DNA of 64,000 bases from AP-15 sp963818695 (lineage in GTDB: Bacteria; Pseudomonadota; Alphaproteobacteria; ATCC43930; CGMCC-115725), in contig CAWFTG010000005.1 in the NCBI GenBank assembly GCA_963818695.1, positions 558,001 through 622,000 of the forward strand, written 5' to 3'. The notes under the pieces are model-generated. The model worked only from the letters and a program-made list of their open reading frames with translations, did no database searches and was not told where the DNA came from. The position numbers and the translations under genes were made by a program. This document shows, piece after piece, positions 52,981 to 61,669 of this stretch; positions within the stretch are counted from its first letter, which is position 1, and each line of letters opens with the position of its first letter.

Positions 52981-54906
52981 ATGGACGGTGGAGTGCAGCG
53001 GATTGAGATCACCGAGAGGGAAACGCCCGGGTTCGACGGAGCGGAGTTCGGGGCTGCGGGGCCATACGAGCGGCTACACGGTACGGTGTTCGGCGAACTC
53101 GATCCGACACATCACCTGAACGCCGCTATCGTCAACCTGGACAGGGCGGCGCGCAACACCCGCGGCAATGTCGAGTATCGGTGTGACCTCCGCATCCTGA
53201 AACCACTTGATCTCGATCGCGGCAACGGTTGCATGGTTTACGATGTGCCCAATCGGGGGAATCAGCCGATCATGCCGCGGCTCAACGGCGCGCCGGACGG
53301 CGGGCATCCCCAGCACGCCGGCAACGGTTTTCTGATGCGTTACGGGTTCACACTGGTGTGGAGTGGCTGGCAGGGTGACGTGCCGCCCGGTGCCGATCGC
53401 CTGACCGCGCGCTTTCTCGCCATCCCCGATATCACCGGCATCGTGCGTGAGGAGTTCATCGCCGAGGCCACCGGGCTGCTCGGCGACACCAACATCCACG
53501 AACTGTCTGCGGAGCGCTTCGTCGGCACGTTAGTCTATCCGGTTGCCGACTTAGATGGTGCGACGCTGACGGTACGCGAGCGCGAGGCCGATCCGCGCGT
53601 CACGCCGCCCGGCCTCGCCTGGCGTCTGGTCGACGACCGCCGGGTCGAGATTACACGACCGACTGCGCCCGGCTTTGACCGTGGTGCGATTTTCGAGTTC
53701 ATCTACCGCGCGCGCGATCCGATCGTGATGGGCATCGGCTTCGCCGCGATCCGCGATGTCGTCTCTTTCCTGCGGCATGCAACGAAGGACAATCCGCTGG
53801 CGCCAGAGGAGCGGCCGCGCATTCGCCATGCGCTGGGTTTCGGCATCTCGCAGAGCGGCCGCGTGCTTCGCGATCTTGTTCATCTCGGGTTCAATCAGGA
53901 TCTTGCGGGACGCCAGGTGTTCGACGGCATCTTTCCCGTCGTGGCGGGGTCGCGTCGTACTTGTGTCAATTGGCAGTTTGCGCAGGTGGGCCGCTATTCG
54001 CGCCAGCACGAGGACCACTCCTACGGCGATGACCAGTTCCCGTTCAGCTATCCGACGCTGAGCGATCCGATCAGTGGTCGCAGCGGCGGCATCTTGCAGC
54101 GCGCCCGCGATGTTGGCGTGTGCCCGAAGGTGCTGCACCTCGATACCGAAAGCGATTTCTGGCAGGCGCGCAGTTCGCTGATCGCGACGGACACAAGCGG
54201 CGCCGACATCGAGATGCCGGACGAGGTGCGGATTTATACTGTGAGCGGAGTGTCGCATGCGCCGTTTCGACGGTTGAGCAAGCCGGTCACTCAGCAGCCC
54301 GGTAATCGGCTCGGCTACGGCGCGTTCATGCGCGCGCTGCTGTTAGCGCTGGTCGAGTGGGTGGAGCACGGCATCGCGCCGCCGGACAGCCGATTTCCGT
54401 CGCGCGCCGCCGGTATGCTGGTGCCATTCGCGGAGGCGCGCGCGACGTTTCCCAGGCTGCCGCAGGTGAACTTCCCAAACGTCCTGAACGAGCTGCGGTT
54501 GCGCGATCACTCGGTCGAGCCGCCGAACGAGAGCACGGCCTATCCGGTGTTCGTGCAATCAACGGATACCGATGGCAACGCTCTCGGCGGCATCCGCCAC
54601 CCGCTGCTCACCGCGCCTCTAGCCACGCATACCGGCTGGTCGCTGCGCGCGAGCGGCTATGGCGAGGGTGACCTGTTCACGATCCAGGGTTCGATGGTAC
54701 GGTTCGCCGAGACCGAAGCCGAAAGGCTGCGTAATGGCGATCCGCGGCCATCGCTGGAGAAACGCTACGCATCGCGGGACACCTGGGCTGCGCAACTGGC
54801 TGAAGCTGTCGATCGCCTCGTCGTCGAGCGACTTCTGTTGGCCGAGGATGGCGACCGGCTGAAAGTGGCGGCGCGCGAGTTGTGGGACGTGTATCAGGCG
54901 CTGTAG
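52981..54906 (+). CDS. Alpha/beta hydrolase-domain protein (Abhydrolase_10 type)
   Basis: A 641-residue cytoplasmic protein with an N-terminal beta region (GVQRIEITERETPGFDG, GPYERLHGTVFGELDP) and an alpha/beta hydrolase domain. The nucleophile elbow is GFGISQSGR with Ser292. Downstream are LHLDTESDFWQ (acid region) and VSGVSHAPF (histidine). This matches the large alpha/beta hydrolase-domain family of unknown substrate, often near esterases and CoA-transferases. Start ATG 52981. The next gene, a second alpha/beta hydrolase, begins 50 bases later in the same direction. Confidence 0.85.
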   Translation: MDGGVQRIEITERETPGFDGAEFGAAGPYERLHGTVFGELDPTHHLNAAIVNLDRAARNTRGNVEYRCDLRILKPLDLDRGNGCMVYDVPNRGNQPIMPRLNGAPDGGHPQHAGNGFLMRYGFTLVWSGWQGDVPPGADRLTARFLAIPDITGIVREEFIAEATGLLGDTNIHELSAERFVGTLVYPVADLDGATLTVREREADPRVTPPGLAWRLVDDRRVEITRPTAPGFDRGAIFEFIYRARDPIVMGIGFAAIRDVVSFLRHATKDNPLAPEERPRIRHALGFGISQSGRVLRDLVHLGFNQDLAGRQVFDGIFPVVAGSRRTCVNWQFAQVGRYSRQHEDHSYGDDQFPFSYPTLSDPISGRSGGILQRARDVGVCPKVLHLDTESDFWQARSSLIATDTSGADIEMPDEVRIYTVSGVSHAPFRRLSKPVTQQPGNRLGYGAFMRALLLALVEWVEHGIAPPDSRFPSRAAGMLVPFAEARATFPRLPQVNFPNVLNELRLRDHSVEPPNESTAYPVFVQSTDTDGNALGGIRHPLLTAPLATHTGWSLRASGYGEGDLFTIQGSMVRFAETEAERLRNGDPRPSLEKRYASRDTWAAQLAEAVDRLVVERLLLAEDGDRLKVAARELWDVYQAL

Positions 54907-54955
54907 AAGCAGCATACAGCGGCAAGACCAACTCAATAATCCGCAGGCAGCCTCC

Positions 54956-55909
54956 GTGATCGACGAACCCGTCCCAGCCGATCTCTCAATGATCCGCGCG
55001 CCGGCGCCAGACTGGTTTCGACGGGCGATTTCCAACCGCGGCCAATCGCACTTTGTAATGGTAGCAGGCTGCCGGATTCATTATTTGCTCTGGGCGCGCG
55101 ATCCGGCGAGGCCGGGCGAGCGCGGCCTTCTGTTCGTCCATGGCGGCGGTGCGCATAGCCATTGGTGGAGCCACATCGCGCCGTATTTCACCCGGGACTT
55201 TCGCGTCGCGGCGATTGACTTGTCCGGGATGGGCGACAGCGGCTGGCGAGCGCATTACACCTCGGAGCTCCGCGCCGAGGAGATCCGCGCCGTGATTGCC
55301 GATGCGCAACTGGGCGAGCGCCCCTTCGTCATCGGCCATAGCTTCGGCGGCTTTATGACGATGAAAGTGGCGTCGCAATATGGCGATACTCTAGGGGGTG
55401 CCGTGATTGTTGACTCACCGATCCGCTCGCCCGACGAGGAGGCGCGGCATCCGCTGACGCGGCCTCCCATGGGCAACAAGCGCGTCTACGAGACTTTCGA
55501 CGTTGCCTTGGCGCGCTTCCGCCTGATGCCCGAACAGCTTTGCGACAACCCTTACATTGTGGAATTCATCGGTCGCCATTCGCTGAGGCGCGCGGAGGCC
55601 GGCTGGGTCTGGAAGTTCGACAGCGAGGCCATGGGCTCGCGTCGCTTTGGCGAGCCCGTCCGCGAGTACTTGGAGGCGGTGAGCTGTCGGGCGGCGCTTA
55701 TCTTTGGGGAAAAGAGCGCGCTCGTCTCTCGTGAAACGGCGTCCTACATGTCCTCCTTGATGGGTCCGCGAGCCCCTGTCGTCGAGGTGCCCGAGGCAAA
55801 ACACCACGTCATGCTAGACCAGCCGCTTGGGTTTGTCGCGGCACTGCGCATGCTGCTCGACACCTGGATGCGCAATGAGTCTGCGGAGGGAGGCGGACAA
55901 ATCGGGTAA
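54956..55909 (+). CDS. Alpha/beta hydrolase
   Basis: A 317-residue alpha/beta hydrolase with oxyanion motif HGGGAHSHWW (62-71), GMGDSG, nucleophile elbow GHSFGG (Ser129), and a late aspartate and histidine (FGEKSALV, EAKHHVMLDQP). This set is typical of epoxide hydrolase/haloalkane dehalogenase-like carboxyl-ester or C-C hydrolases. GTG start at 54956. It is likely co-transcribed with the hydrolase at 52981. Substrate unknown. Confidence 0.87.
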   Translation: MIDEPVPADLSMIRAPAPDWFRRAISNRGQSHFVMVAGCRIHYLLWARDPARPGERGLLFVHGGGAHSHWWSHIAPYFTRDFRVAAIDLSGMGDSGWRAHYTSELRAEEIRAVIADAQLGERPFVIGHSFGGFMTMKVASQYGDTLGGAVIVDSPIRSPDEEARHPLTRPPMGNKRVYETFDVALARFRLMPEQLCDNPYIVEFIGRHSLRRAEAGWVWKFDSEAMGSRRFGEPVREYLEAVSCRAALIFGEKSALVSRETASYMSSLMGPRAPVVEVPEAKHHVMLDQPLGFVAALRMLLDTWMRNESAEGGGQIG

Positions 55910-55929
55910 ATCCCCAATGATCGGGTCTC

Positions 55930-56120
55930 CCATGGCGGCTCGGCCCAGCCCGCCACGATCAAGCTCGATCGATGGCCGCGCACCATTGCGGTGGAGGATC
56001 TCCTGGTCGGTGTCGGATTCGGGCAGTACCAGCCGCTCGATGTAGGCGAAGGTTTCCTTGGTAGGCCTTCGTAATCCTGCAATACCGGGTACCGCTGCCG
56101 ATCGCAGATCGAATAGCTCA
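55930..56120 (-). pseudogene. Possible amidohydrolase C-terminal remnant
   Basis: The minus strand reads TKETFAYIERLVLPESDTDQ then EILHRNGARPSIELDRGG, similar in style to the end of metal-dependent amidohydrolases (KILHGNARRL). No other part of a barrel is visible and the frame upstream is broken. Tentative. Confidence 0.3.
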
Positions 56121-56386
56121 ATTGAACTGAATCACTGCGTAAGGTCGTAGTCCCAGGCCGGCGCCTCCAGTTCGACGAGATCGATCTCGCCGCGCCGCTC
56201 CGCCTCGGCGGTGCGTCCAGCCCATTTTGTATAGGCGAGCACGCGTTCTGGGTTCGAGCAATTCCATGCTCGGGGGCGGCTCAACAACGCCAGAAGATTA
56301 TCCGGAAAGGAGTGGCTTTGCGCCGCGACGAGAGCGTGAGTGTGGTCACCGTCGGCACTGGGCCGACGCCAACAGGAGACCCACCC

Positions 56387-56857
56387 ATGCGCGTCTATAT
56401 CATTGGCAATGACGGGATTATCCTGTGCCGCGAGCCGCCGGCGGCAGTGAATGAGGGGGAGATTGTCGTCGCATCGAACGAGGAATTGCATGCAGCCCAG
56501 CTCAGTGGCAAACGGCTGCTGGCGCTGTGGAACGCTCTGCCCGGCCTCGAGAAGCGAAAGAAGGTCGGCGACCGCGGCGCGTTGATCGATCAGCTGTGGT
56601 CGGCAGTCGAGGCCCTGCCCGACCCGGACCAACAGCCCGACACGAAGCGCGCGTCAAAGCAGGAGGCGGTGATTGCGATGCTGCAGCGGCCCGAGGGCGC
56701 AACTGTCGACGAAGTCGCGAGCGCTATGGGTTGGCAGCGGCACACGGTGCGGGGGCTTTTTTCGGGAACCCTGAAGAAGAAGCTCGGGCTGAACCTCGCC
56801 TCGGCCCAAGAGGAGCGGGGGCGGGTCTACCGCATTGCCCCTGCGGCGCAGGCATGA
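56387..56857 (+). CDS. DUF3489 domain protein
   Basis: A 156-residue protein. A short beta region (MRVYIIGNDGIILC...), a helical middle (LLALWNALPGLEKRKKVGDR), and a DUF3489 C-terminus at about 90-155 (ASKQEAVIAMLQRPEGATVD, EVASAMGWQRHTVRGLFSGT, LKKKLGL). The last part is a winged helix-like fold. The ATG at 56387 follows ACAGGAGAC. DUF3489 genes typically precede DUF2924 and a large serine recombinase in integrated elements; the same order holds here, and the stop overlaps the next start (ATGA). Confidence 0.85.
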   Translation: MRVYIIGNDGIILCREPPAAVNEGEIVVASNEELHAAQLSGKRLLALWNALPGLEKRKKVGDRGALIDQLWSAVEALPDPDQQPDTKRASKQEAVIAMLQRPEGATVDEVASAMGWQRHTVRGLFSGTLKKKLGLNLASAQEERGRVYRIAPAAQA

Positions 56858-57300
56858 GCCGCGCGGTCCAGGATGCAACGGCGTGCCGGGAGGCGCTCTC
56901 TCGCCTCCCCGAGCTCAATCTCGGGGAGCTTCGTCAGCAGTGGCGCATTCTCTACAGAACCGAGGCATCGCCGCATCTCAGCCGCGAGCTGCTGGTGCGA
57001 GCTGTCGCATACCGGATGCAGGAAGTCGCTCTTGGCGGGCTGCGCTCCGGGCGGCAGCGCCAGCTCCACCAAATTGCCCAGCAGTTCAAAGAAACCGGAG
57101 CAGCGACCACGCCTCGTCGCCCCGAGCTGAAGCCCGGAACCCGGCTGGTTCGGGAATGGCAAGGCCAAACCTATGACGTGCTGGTATTAGATGACGGCTT
57201 CTCCTGGCAGGGCACGCAGCACCGCTCGCTTTCCGCGATCGCGAGAAAGATCACCGGCACGGCGTGGTCGGGACCGCTCTTCTTCGGGGTGAAGCCGAAC
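56854..57300 (+). CDS. DUF2924 domain protein
   Basis: Starts with ATG 56854 overlapping the DUF3489 stop. DUF2924 features are LSRLPELNLGELRQQWRILY, LSRELLVRAVAYRMQE, then LKPGTRLVREWQGQTYDVLV and LSAIARKITGTAWSGPLFFG. The family normally ends soon after this point. Here the frame stays open to 57930 and runs across the recombinase region in the wrong phase, so the natural stop was probably lost by a frameshift after about 57300. End given is the end of homology. Confidence 0.78.
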
Positions 57301-57863
57301 CGGCCCGCCTCCCGCCGGTCCTCGCAACCAGCATACCCAAATGGCGACGCGATGGAGAGCAGCAATGCCGGGGGGGTGACACCAGCCGCAAACGTTGCGC
57401 GATCTACACCCGTAAATCTTCGGAGGAAGGGCTCGAGCAGGAGTTCAACTCGCTGGCGGCGCAGCGCGAAGCCTGCGAGGCCTACATTCGCAGCCAGCAG
57501 CACGAGGGTTGGCATTTGGCGAGAAACCGCTATGACGATGGCGGGTTCTCGGGCGGCACTATGGAGCGGCCGGCGCTGCAAGGCCTGCTCGCCGATATCC
57601 GGGCCGGCCGGATCGACATCTTGGTCGTCTACAAGGTGGACCGGCTTACCCGCTCGCTCGCCGATTTTGCCCGGCTGGTCGAGATCTTCGATGCACACTT
57701 TCGGGAGGTGGGACTGCATCAATGCCCGTCAGAGAGAAAGGGCGAAGGAGTCCCGGTTTGCAGCCTGCGCGTCCCTTCTCACGTCCCCAGCCACCCGCAG
57801 ACCGCCGCCAAAGTGCGGGGCTTTTCGCCGATTGCCTCAGGGTTCCCTGCTGAGGCAGACTGA
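57264..57863 (+). pseudogene. Large serine recombinase, truncated
   Basis: The resolvase domain begins RKRCAIYTRKSSEEGLEQEF with the catalytic serine in TRKSS, then NSLAAQREACEAYIRSQ, DDGGFSGGTMERPALQ and VVYKVDRLTRSLADFARLVE. After EIFDAH (about 57700) the expected GVSFVS-VTQ continuation is replaced by unrelated sequence, and the DNA-binding and zinc domains are missing. Only about 110 of more than 500 residues remain. The frame may start at GTG 57264. It marks one border of a degraded integrated element. Confidence 0.82.
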
Positions 57864-57903
57864 CTGCTGGAGGGAGCCGGATTCGAACTCTCCGTCCCAC
57901 GTC
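57861..57903 (+). repeat. tRNA-Ser-like 3'-end repeat, copy g
   Basis: GACTGCTGGAGGGAGCCGG then ATTCGAACTCTCCGTCCCAC, directly after the truncated recombinase. Its position next to the recombinase makes it the best candidate for an attachment-site-like scar. Confidence 0.55.
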
Positions 57904-58046
57904 AGCGGCGGCCGCTTCATCTGGTGTTAATCGGACCTCCGGCGATCATCTTCCGCGCTCACCGCAATTTGGCTCTAGAATATGTGTGGCCCGGAACAGG
58001 TTCGGCTCTTTTCCGATCGGAAACCCGAAGACGAGAGCGGACGGGG

Positions 58047-58751
58047 TCAGAATGCCGGGATCACTGGAGCCGGCACGACGTGTTCCTCGACGCCACGAAC
58101 TCCGGGGATAGTTTCCGCCGCGACCCGAAGCGCCTGCCTCTTTTCGCTAGGCTCATCTTCGGACATCCAGAAATGAACGATCCCGTCGCGGACAATAATG
58201 TCCTCCGGCCAAACTTGCGCCCATTCCTCGCGGCCGAGCTCGGCGAGGAGACCGGCGCGGATCGAGCGGTCGTCGCCCTCGCCCGCCTGCCGTGGCGCAC
58301 CCTTTGTGGCCCCGACCGCGCGGACGATGTTTGCCCGGCTGATGATACCGACGAGTTTGCCCTCGCGCATGACCGGCACGCGCTTGACCCGCTTCGCCTC
58401 CAGCAACGCCGCGACATCGCCAAGATCCATGTCCTCAGTGACAGTCACGACATCACGCGACATGAGGTCCTTCACCGTACGGCCATGCGATTTGACATAC
58501 TCGCGGGCGAGGTCGGAGGCGAAATGGTCGAGCCACCATGAGCGCCGGCGCTCGCGGTGGCGGCGCGCGGTGCCGATTTCAGCACGATGCAACAGGTCGC
58601 CCTCACTGATGATGCCGACTAGACGTCCGCTCGAATCGACAACTGGGGCGCCGCTGATACCACGTTCCGCAAGCAGCGTCGCCACGGTTTGAACCGTCGT
58701 ATCCGGATCAACCGTGATCACGTCGGTCGTCATCACGTCCATTGCGCGCAT
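58047..58751 (-). CDS. CBS-domain pair with BON domain
   Basis: A 234-residue cytoplasmic protein. CBS 1 at about 1-60 (MRAMDVMTTDVITVDPDTTV, GISGAPVVDSSGRLVGIISEGDLL) and CBS 2 at about 95-150 (VKDLMSRDVVTVTEDMDLGD, RVKRVPVMREGKLVGIISRANIV) are followed by a BON-like domain at 165-230. CBS pairs bind adenine nucleotides and act as energy sensors. The start at 58751 follows GGGGAGG. It is alone on the minus strand. Confidence 0.88.
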   Translation of the reverse strand: MRAMDVMTTDVITVDPDTTVQTVATLLAERGISGAPVVDSSGRLVGIISEGDLLHRAEIGTARRHRERRRSWWLDHFASDLAREYVKSHGRTVKDLMSRDVVTVTEDMDLGDVAALLEAKRVKRVPVMREGKLVGIISRANIVRAVGATKGAPRQAGEGDDRSIRAGLLAELGREEWAQVWPEDIIVRDGIVHFWMSEDEPSEKRQALRVAAETIPGVRGVEEHVVPAPVIPAF

Positions 58752-59240
58752 TGCTACCTCCCCATGGTTCAACTTAGCCGATTTTCCGCGGTCGCTCGGT
58801 TCCAGCGCTCGACTTTTCATCTCATCGAGGCGTCGCCGCAACGAAATTCCATCGCGTATCATCCTGGTCCGGCCAGATCATGTGATTGCCGTGAACAGCC
58901 CCTGTTGCCGATATCGGCGCTGGCTGTAGGCGGTGTGCAGGTGCCATCGGGCCGAGCTTCGCCGAAGTGAGGTCCGAAAGAGTTAGCAAGCGGAAGTCCT
59001 CAAACATTGGACGGGGCCCGTCACGGCGGCCAACGACCCTACCGCGAAAGGACTTCGCGGAGGTCTTGTGCGGAGCTTCTCCGCGACGGCAAAGGGCTCT
59101 CACGCGCCGCTCGATAGACGTTGCTCATCCTGGGCCGTCGCGACCTATGCCCCGGCAAATTGTCGATCGCGCGGTCTTGCACGGTCAAACCGCTCCGGGG
59201 CCAGAGCTGGGGATCCCCCCAATCAGAATGTCGAGCGCCG
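58752..59240. other. Gene-free interval
   Basis: About 490 bases. Frames in several phases are open but carry no motif or ribosome binding site. Confidence 0.35.
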
Positions 59241-59244
59241 GCTC

Positions 59245-59360
59245 GGGGTTCTGATGAATCCGTACGTCCCGTCGGACGCCTCGGGCACGGTGCTGAAGCT
59301 GTTCGTCAGCGAGCCGTTCAACGACACGATTGCGGTCGTTGATCTCACAAGATTCTGGGG
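59245..59360 (+). pseudogene. Short remnant of an unidentified protein
   Basis: Plus-strand frame MNPYVPSDASGTVLKLFVSE then PFNDTIAVVDL. It looks like genuine beta-rich (NHL/SMP-30 style) protein but ends in unrelated sequence after about 32 residues. Confidence 0.3.
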
Positions 59361-59429
59361 CTCTACGGGGCGAGCTGAAGCTGCTGCGAGATGTCTATCT
59401 CGGCTCTCGGCTTCGACGGCGCCGTTCAG

Positions 59430-59674
59430 CGCACCCTACGCATTCGGCGACAGCCTCTCGGACGCCGGCAAATACTTTTATCGCTACCGGCGATGCCACT
59501 CCGCCCGCTCCGCCCAATGGCTCAGTCAACGGCTACGGGGTGTTCAGCAATGGGCCGGTCTGGATGCAGGATTTGGCAAGCAATCTTGGGCTTAGCCCGT
59601 TGCTGCCGAGCCTCGCCGGCGAAACCGACTTCGCCGTGGGCGGCGCGCAGACGGGCGCGTTCGGCGTCTATTAA
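59430..59674 (+). pseudogene. GDSL-type esterase, N-terminal remnant with frameshift
   Basis: APYAFGDSLSDAGK (block I with the nucleophile serine) is in one frame; the continuation TFIATGDATPPAPP, FSNGPVWMQDLASNLGLSPL and DFAVGGAQTGAFGVY is in another, ending at 59674. This is the start of an autotransporter-type GDSL lipase (block II GGAQTG). The remaining roughly 250 residues are missing. Confidence 0.65.
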
Positions 59675-59919
59675 TGGCGCGCCCGGGGATTTGCTGCCTG
59701 CCCTGGCAATCCGCTCTCTACCTCGCAGCTTCGCATGTTCATGACCGCTTCTGCCGCTTGCCGACCGTGCCAATATCGGAACCCGAGATACGCGCCCCCA
59801 GCAAACAGCACCAGGAGCAGCGCGACCGCCAGGATCAGCGGGCGAGCAAACCACCGCGAGGGCAGGCGTCGAGCCGGAAATGGCCCTACGTGGCCAAAAC
59901 AATCGGATTTGTCCCGCAT
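59671..59919 (-). CDS. Small single-span membrane protein
   Basis: 82 residues from 59919 (MRDKSDCFGHVGPFPARRLP) with a strong membrane helix at about 28-48 (LILAVALLLVLFAGGAYLGF) and a short periplasmic tail. ACAAAGG precedes the start. It overlaps the end of the GDSL remnant by 4 bases. Unrecognised family. Confidence 0.45.
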   Translation of the reverse strand: MRDKSDCFGHVGPFPARRLPSRWFARPLILAVALLLVLFAGGAYLGFRYWHGRQAAEAVMNMRSCEVESGLPGQAANPRARH

Positions 59920-60039
59920 ACCTTTGTGTTCCGCGCTTAGCACGCGCAGAAGGCTGCCGGCGTTCTTTGACCGGCGCCTTTGGCGACGGAGCGCCACGCT
60001 GCCGGCGACCCGCGCCCTCGCCCCATGAGGTTCGCTGCC

Positions 60040-60090
60040 GACTCTCCGCTGGAGGAGGGAGTCAGGAGCGAACCCGTCTCTGACCCCAAA
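60040..60090 (+). repeat. tRNA-Ser-like 3'-end repeat, copy h
   Basis: ACTCTCCGCTGGAGGAGGG then AGTCAGGAGCGAACCCGTC. The first half matches copies a and d; the second half diverges (GAGCGAACC instead of GATTCGAACC). Confidence 0.45.
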
Positions 60091-60568
60091 TTCCCTGCTA
60101 GCTGGGAAAATACAGGGAATTTTGCGGTATTCGGGCGCAAATGGGACCAAACTCAAGCCTCAAGTCACGCTTCCTCCACAGATCGGGGAGGGACGGCGCG
60201 CGAGCCATCCGTCAAGGGGGCTTTAACGACCTGGCTGTAGGCACAACCTAGCCGTCTCCTTGTGGCCTCTAGGATCGTCCCAATTCGCGAGATCTCATAG
60301 CGCGCAAACCCATTTGCGCTTGGGCGATTTGGCGCGAAGTTTAGGATCACTTCGCCAGTCTTGATCCAAGGAACCGTATCATTTTCCGGAATTCGCCTCA
60401 CGAATCCGGTCGAGGGCCTCTTCGACTAGATGGACAAGTCAAAGTCGACTTGTGTTGGAGTTTTCCCTGTTGGCAGCCAAATAAGTGCCGCACGCGCAGA
60501 CATATTGAGCTTTACGGCCATAACCACCCATCCTAATGCGACCTGGCATGCGCCAGATTATCGCCACA

Positions 60569-60632
60569 AGAGGGTTGCTCAATTGTTAGCGGCATCGCTT
60601 TGACGTGCGAGGAGAGGGTTGCTCAATCTTTA
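60569..60632 (+). promoter_or_regulatory. Paired direct repeats upstream of the Panacea gene
   Basis: GAGGGTTGCTCAATTGTTA (from 60570) and GAGGGTTGCTCAATCTTTA (from 60614) are near-identical and 44 bases apart, which is close to four helical turns. They precede the antitoxin-like gene by about 110 bases. Toxin-antitoxin operons are usually autoregulated through such paired operators, so they are candidate operator sites. Confidence 0.4.
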
Positions 60633-60741
60633 TTCGGGATTGTTCGCGTCAGAAAGCCGACACCGAAAGCGACTCCAAGAGCCTTGCGGTGGTGTACGGA
60701 AATCCTATATCACACGTAGGCGGAGTCTACGCGTGAGTTGG

Positions 60742-61275
60742 ATGAAGCCGATCAGGTTTCGATTTGCACCAGAAAAGGCGCGGGCAGCCATTCAATGGAT
60801 GCTTGGGGAGAGAAGCGTCATTGATTTGCACACGGTCCTGAAGGCATGTTATTTCGCTGATAAAAAGCATTTAAACCGCTACGGTCGGCCCATTTTTGGG
60901 GCCACATATCGGGCTATGCAATTCGGTCCTGTCCCGCTGGAGATTTATGAGATGACGCGGGGAGAGGCGATATGGCTGCCAGAACTGAGAGCCGACAGAT
61001 ATCCATGGGAGCTACATGGATTTCATCTTCAGGCGACCGCAAATTCCGAACCCGATTTGAGTGTTCTCTCAGAATCAGACATGGATGCCTTACGCGAGGG
61101 CTTTTCACTCTCTGTCTCTTTGTCATTTAATGAGAGAACGAAGGCGACTCATGGTCCTGACTGGCAAGCTGCCCGCCTCGGCAGTATGCGCTATGAAGAC
61201 ATGATCGAGGAAACGGAAGAAAAGGAACATTTAGTAGCGTATTTACGAGAAACGGGGCCGCATCTGAGGCTCTGA
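60742..61275 (+). CDS. Panacea-domain (SocA/DUF4065-like) antitoxin candidate
   Basis: 177 residues from ATG 60742. The Panacea pattern is visible: IQWMLGERSVIDLHTVLKAC, YFADKKHLNRYGRPIFGATY, then MQFGPVPLEIYEM. Proteins with this domain neutralise a wide range of toxins and are encoded beside them. The next gene starts 7 bases after this stop. The region is lower in GC than its surroundings, which suggests transfer. An in-frame GTG 9 bases upstream is a possible alternative start; a longer frame reaches 60619. Confidence 0.78.
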   Translation: MKPIRFRFAPEKARAAIQWMLGERSVIDLHTVLKACYFADKKHLNRYGRPIFGATYRAMQFGPVPLEIYEMTRGEAIWLPELRADRYPWELHGFHLQATANSEPDLSVLSESDMDALREGFSLSVSLSFNERTKATHGPDWQAARLGSMRYEDMIEETEEKEHLVAYLRETGPHLRL

Positions 61276-61282
61276 TTAATTT

Positions 61283-61669
61283 ATGGTTCGCGTGCTTGAT
61301 GTCATCTGGATATTCGACGAACTCATAAATCCTCCTGGGCCTAAAATGGTCGTATGCGTCGAGCCCGATCAACTTTTCTTTTTCAGGATCAACTCAGAGC
61401 CAAAGTGGGGAACACCTGTTCTTCTAAAACGCGAACCTCATCACCGATTTCTCAGCTGGGATAGCTATCTTGAATGCCGCGGTCCGTTGGATCTCGACGA
61501 ATACATCATTGACGAGTCCATTAAAAGACGCGGGGTCATCGGAACTATTTCGGCAACGTGTGTCCCCGAGATCGTTACGGCGCTAGAGCAAGAGCGCACC
61601 CTTAACCAAGCGGACAAAGATGTAATCAAAGCAGCTCTGGCGCTCTTCGATCCGCGCAGAACGACCTAA
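61283..61669 (+). CDS. Candidate toxin partner of the Panacea protein
   Basis: A 128-residue protein with no signal or membrane segment. A beta-rich core (KMVVCVEPDQLFFFRINSEP, then FLSWDSYLECRGPLDLDEYI) is followed by helices (VPEIVTALEQERTLNQADKD, VIKAALALF). The beta core loosely recalls PemK/MazF-type folds (GTPVLLKR, GVIGTIS), but I cannot place it in a family. It is 7 bases after the Panacea gene and has the size of a toxin. Its stop overlaps the restored stop of the convergent gene at 61666. Confidence 0.6.
   Translation: MVRVLDVIWIFDELINPPGPKMVVCVEPDQLFFFRINSEPKWGTPVLLKREPHHRFLSWDSYLECRGPLDLDEYIIDESIKRRGVIGTISATCVPEIVTALEQERTLNQADKDVIKAALALFDPRRTT

Larger units (their letters stand above)
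59920..60741. other. Non-coding stretch with repeat h and TA promoter region
   Basis: Contains tRNA-Ser-like repeat h (60040-60090) and, near its right end, two direct repeats of GAGGGTTGCTCAAT upstream of the Panacea gene. Base composition becomes visibly more AT-rich from about 60400. A 78-codon minus frame at 60165-60401 is not supported. Confidence 0.45.

Noticed and set aside
48121..60090. Complete tRNA gene
   Set aside because: Only T-arm/acceptor-like pieces are present; no D-arm or anticodon arm can be drawn around any copy.
60165..60401. 78-codon minus-strand frame
   Set aside because: No ribosome binding site, no recognisable motif, and overlaps the repeat-rich region.
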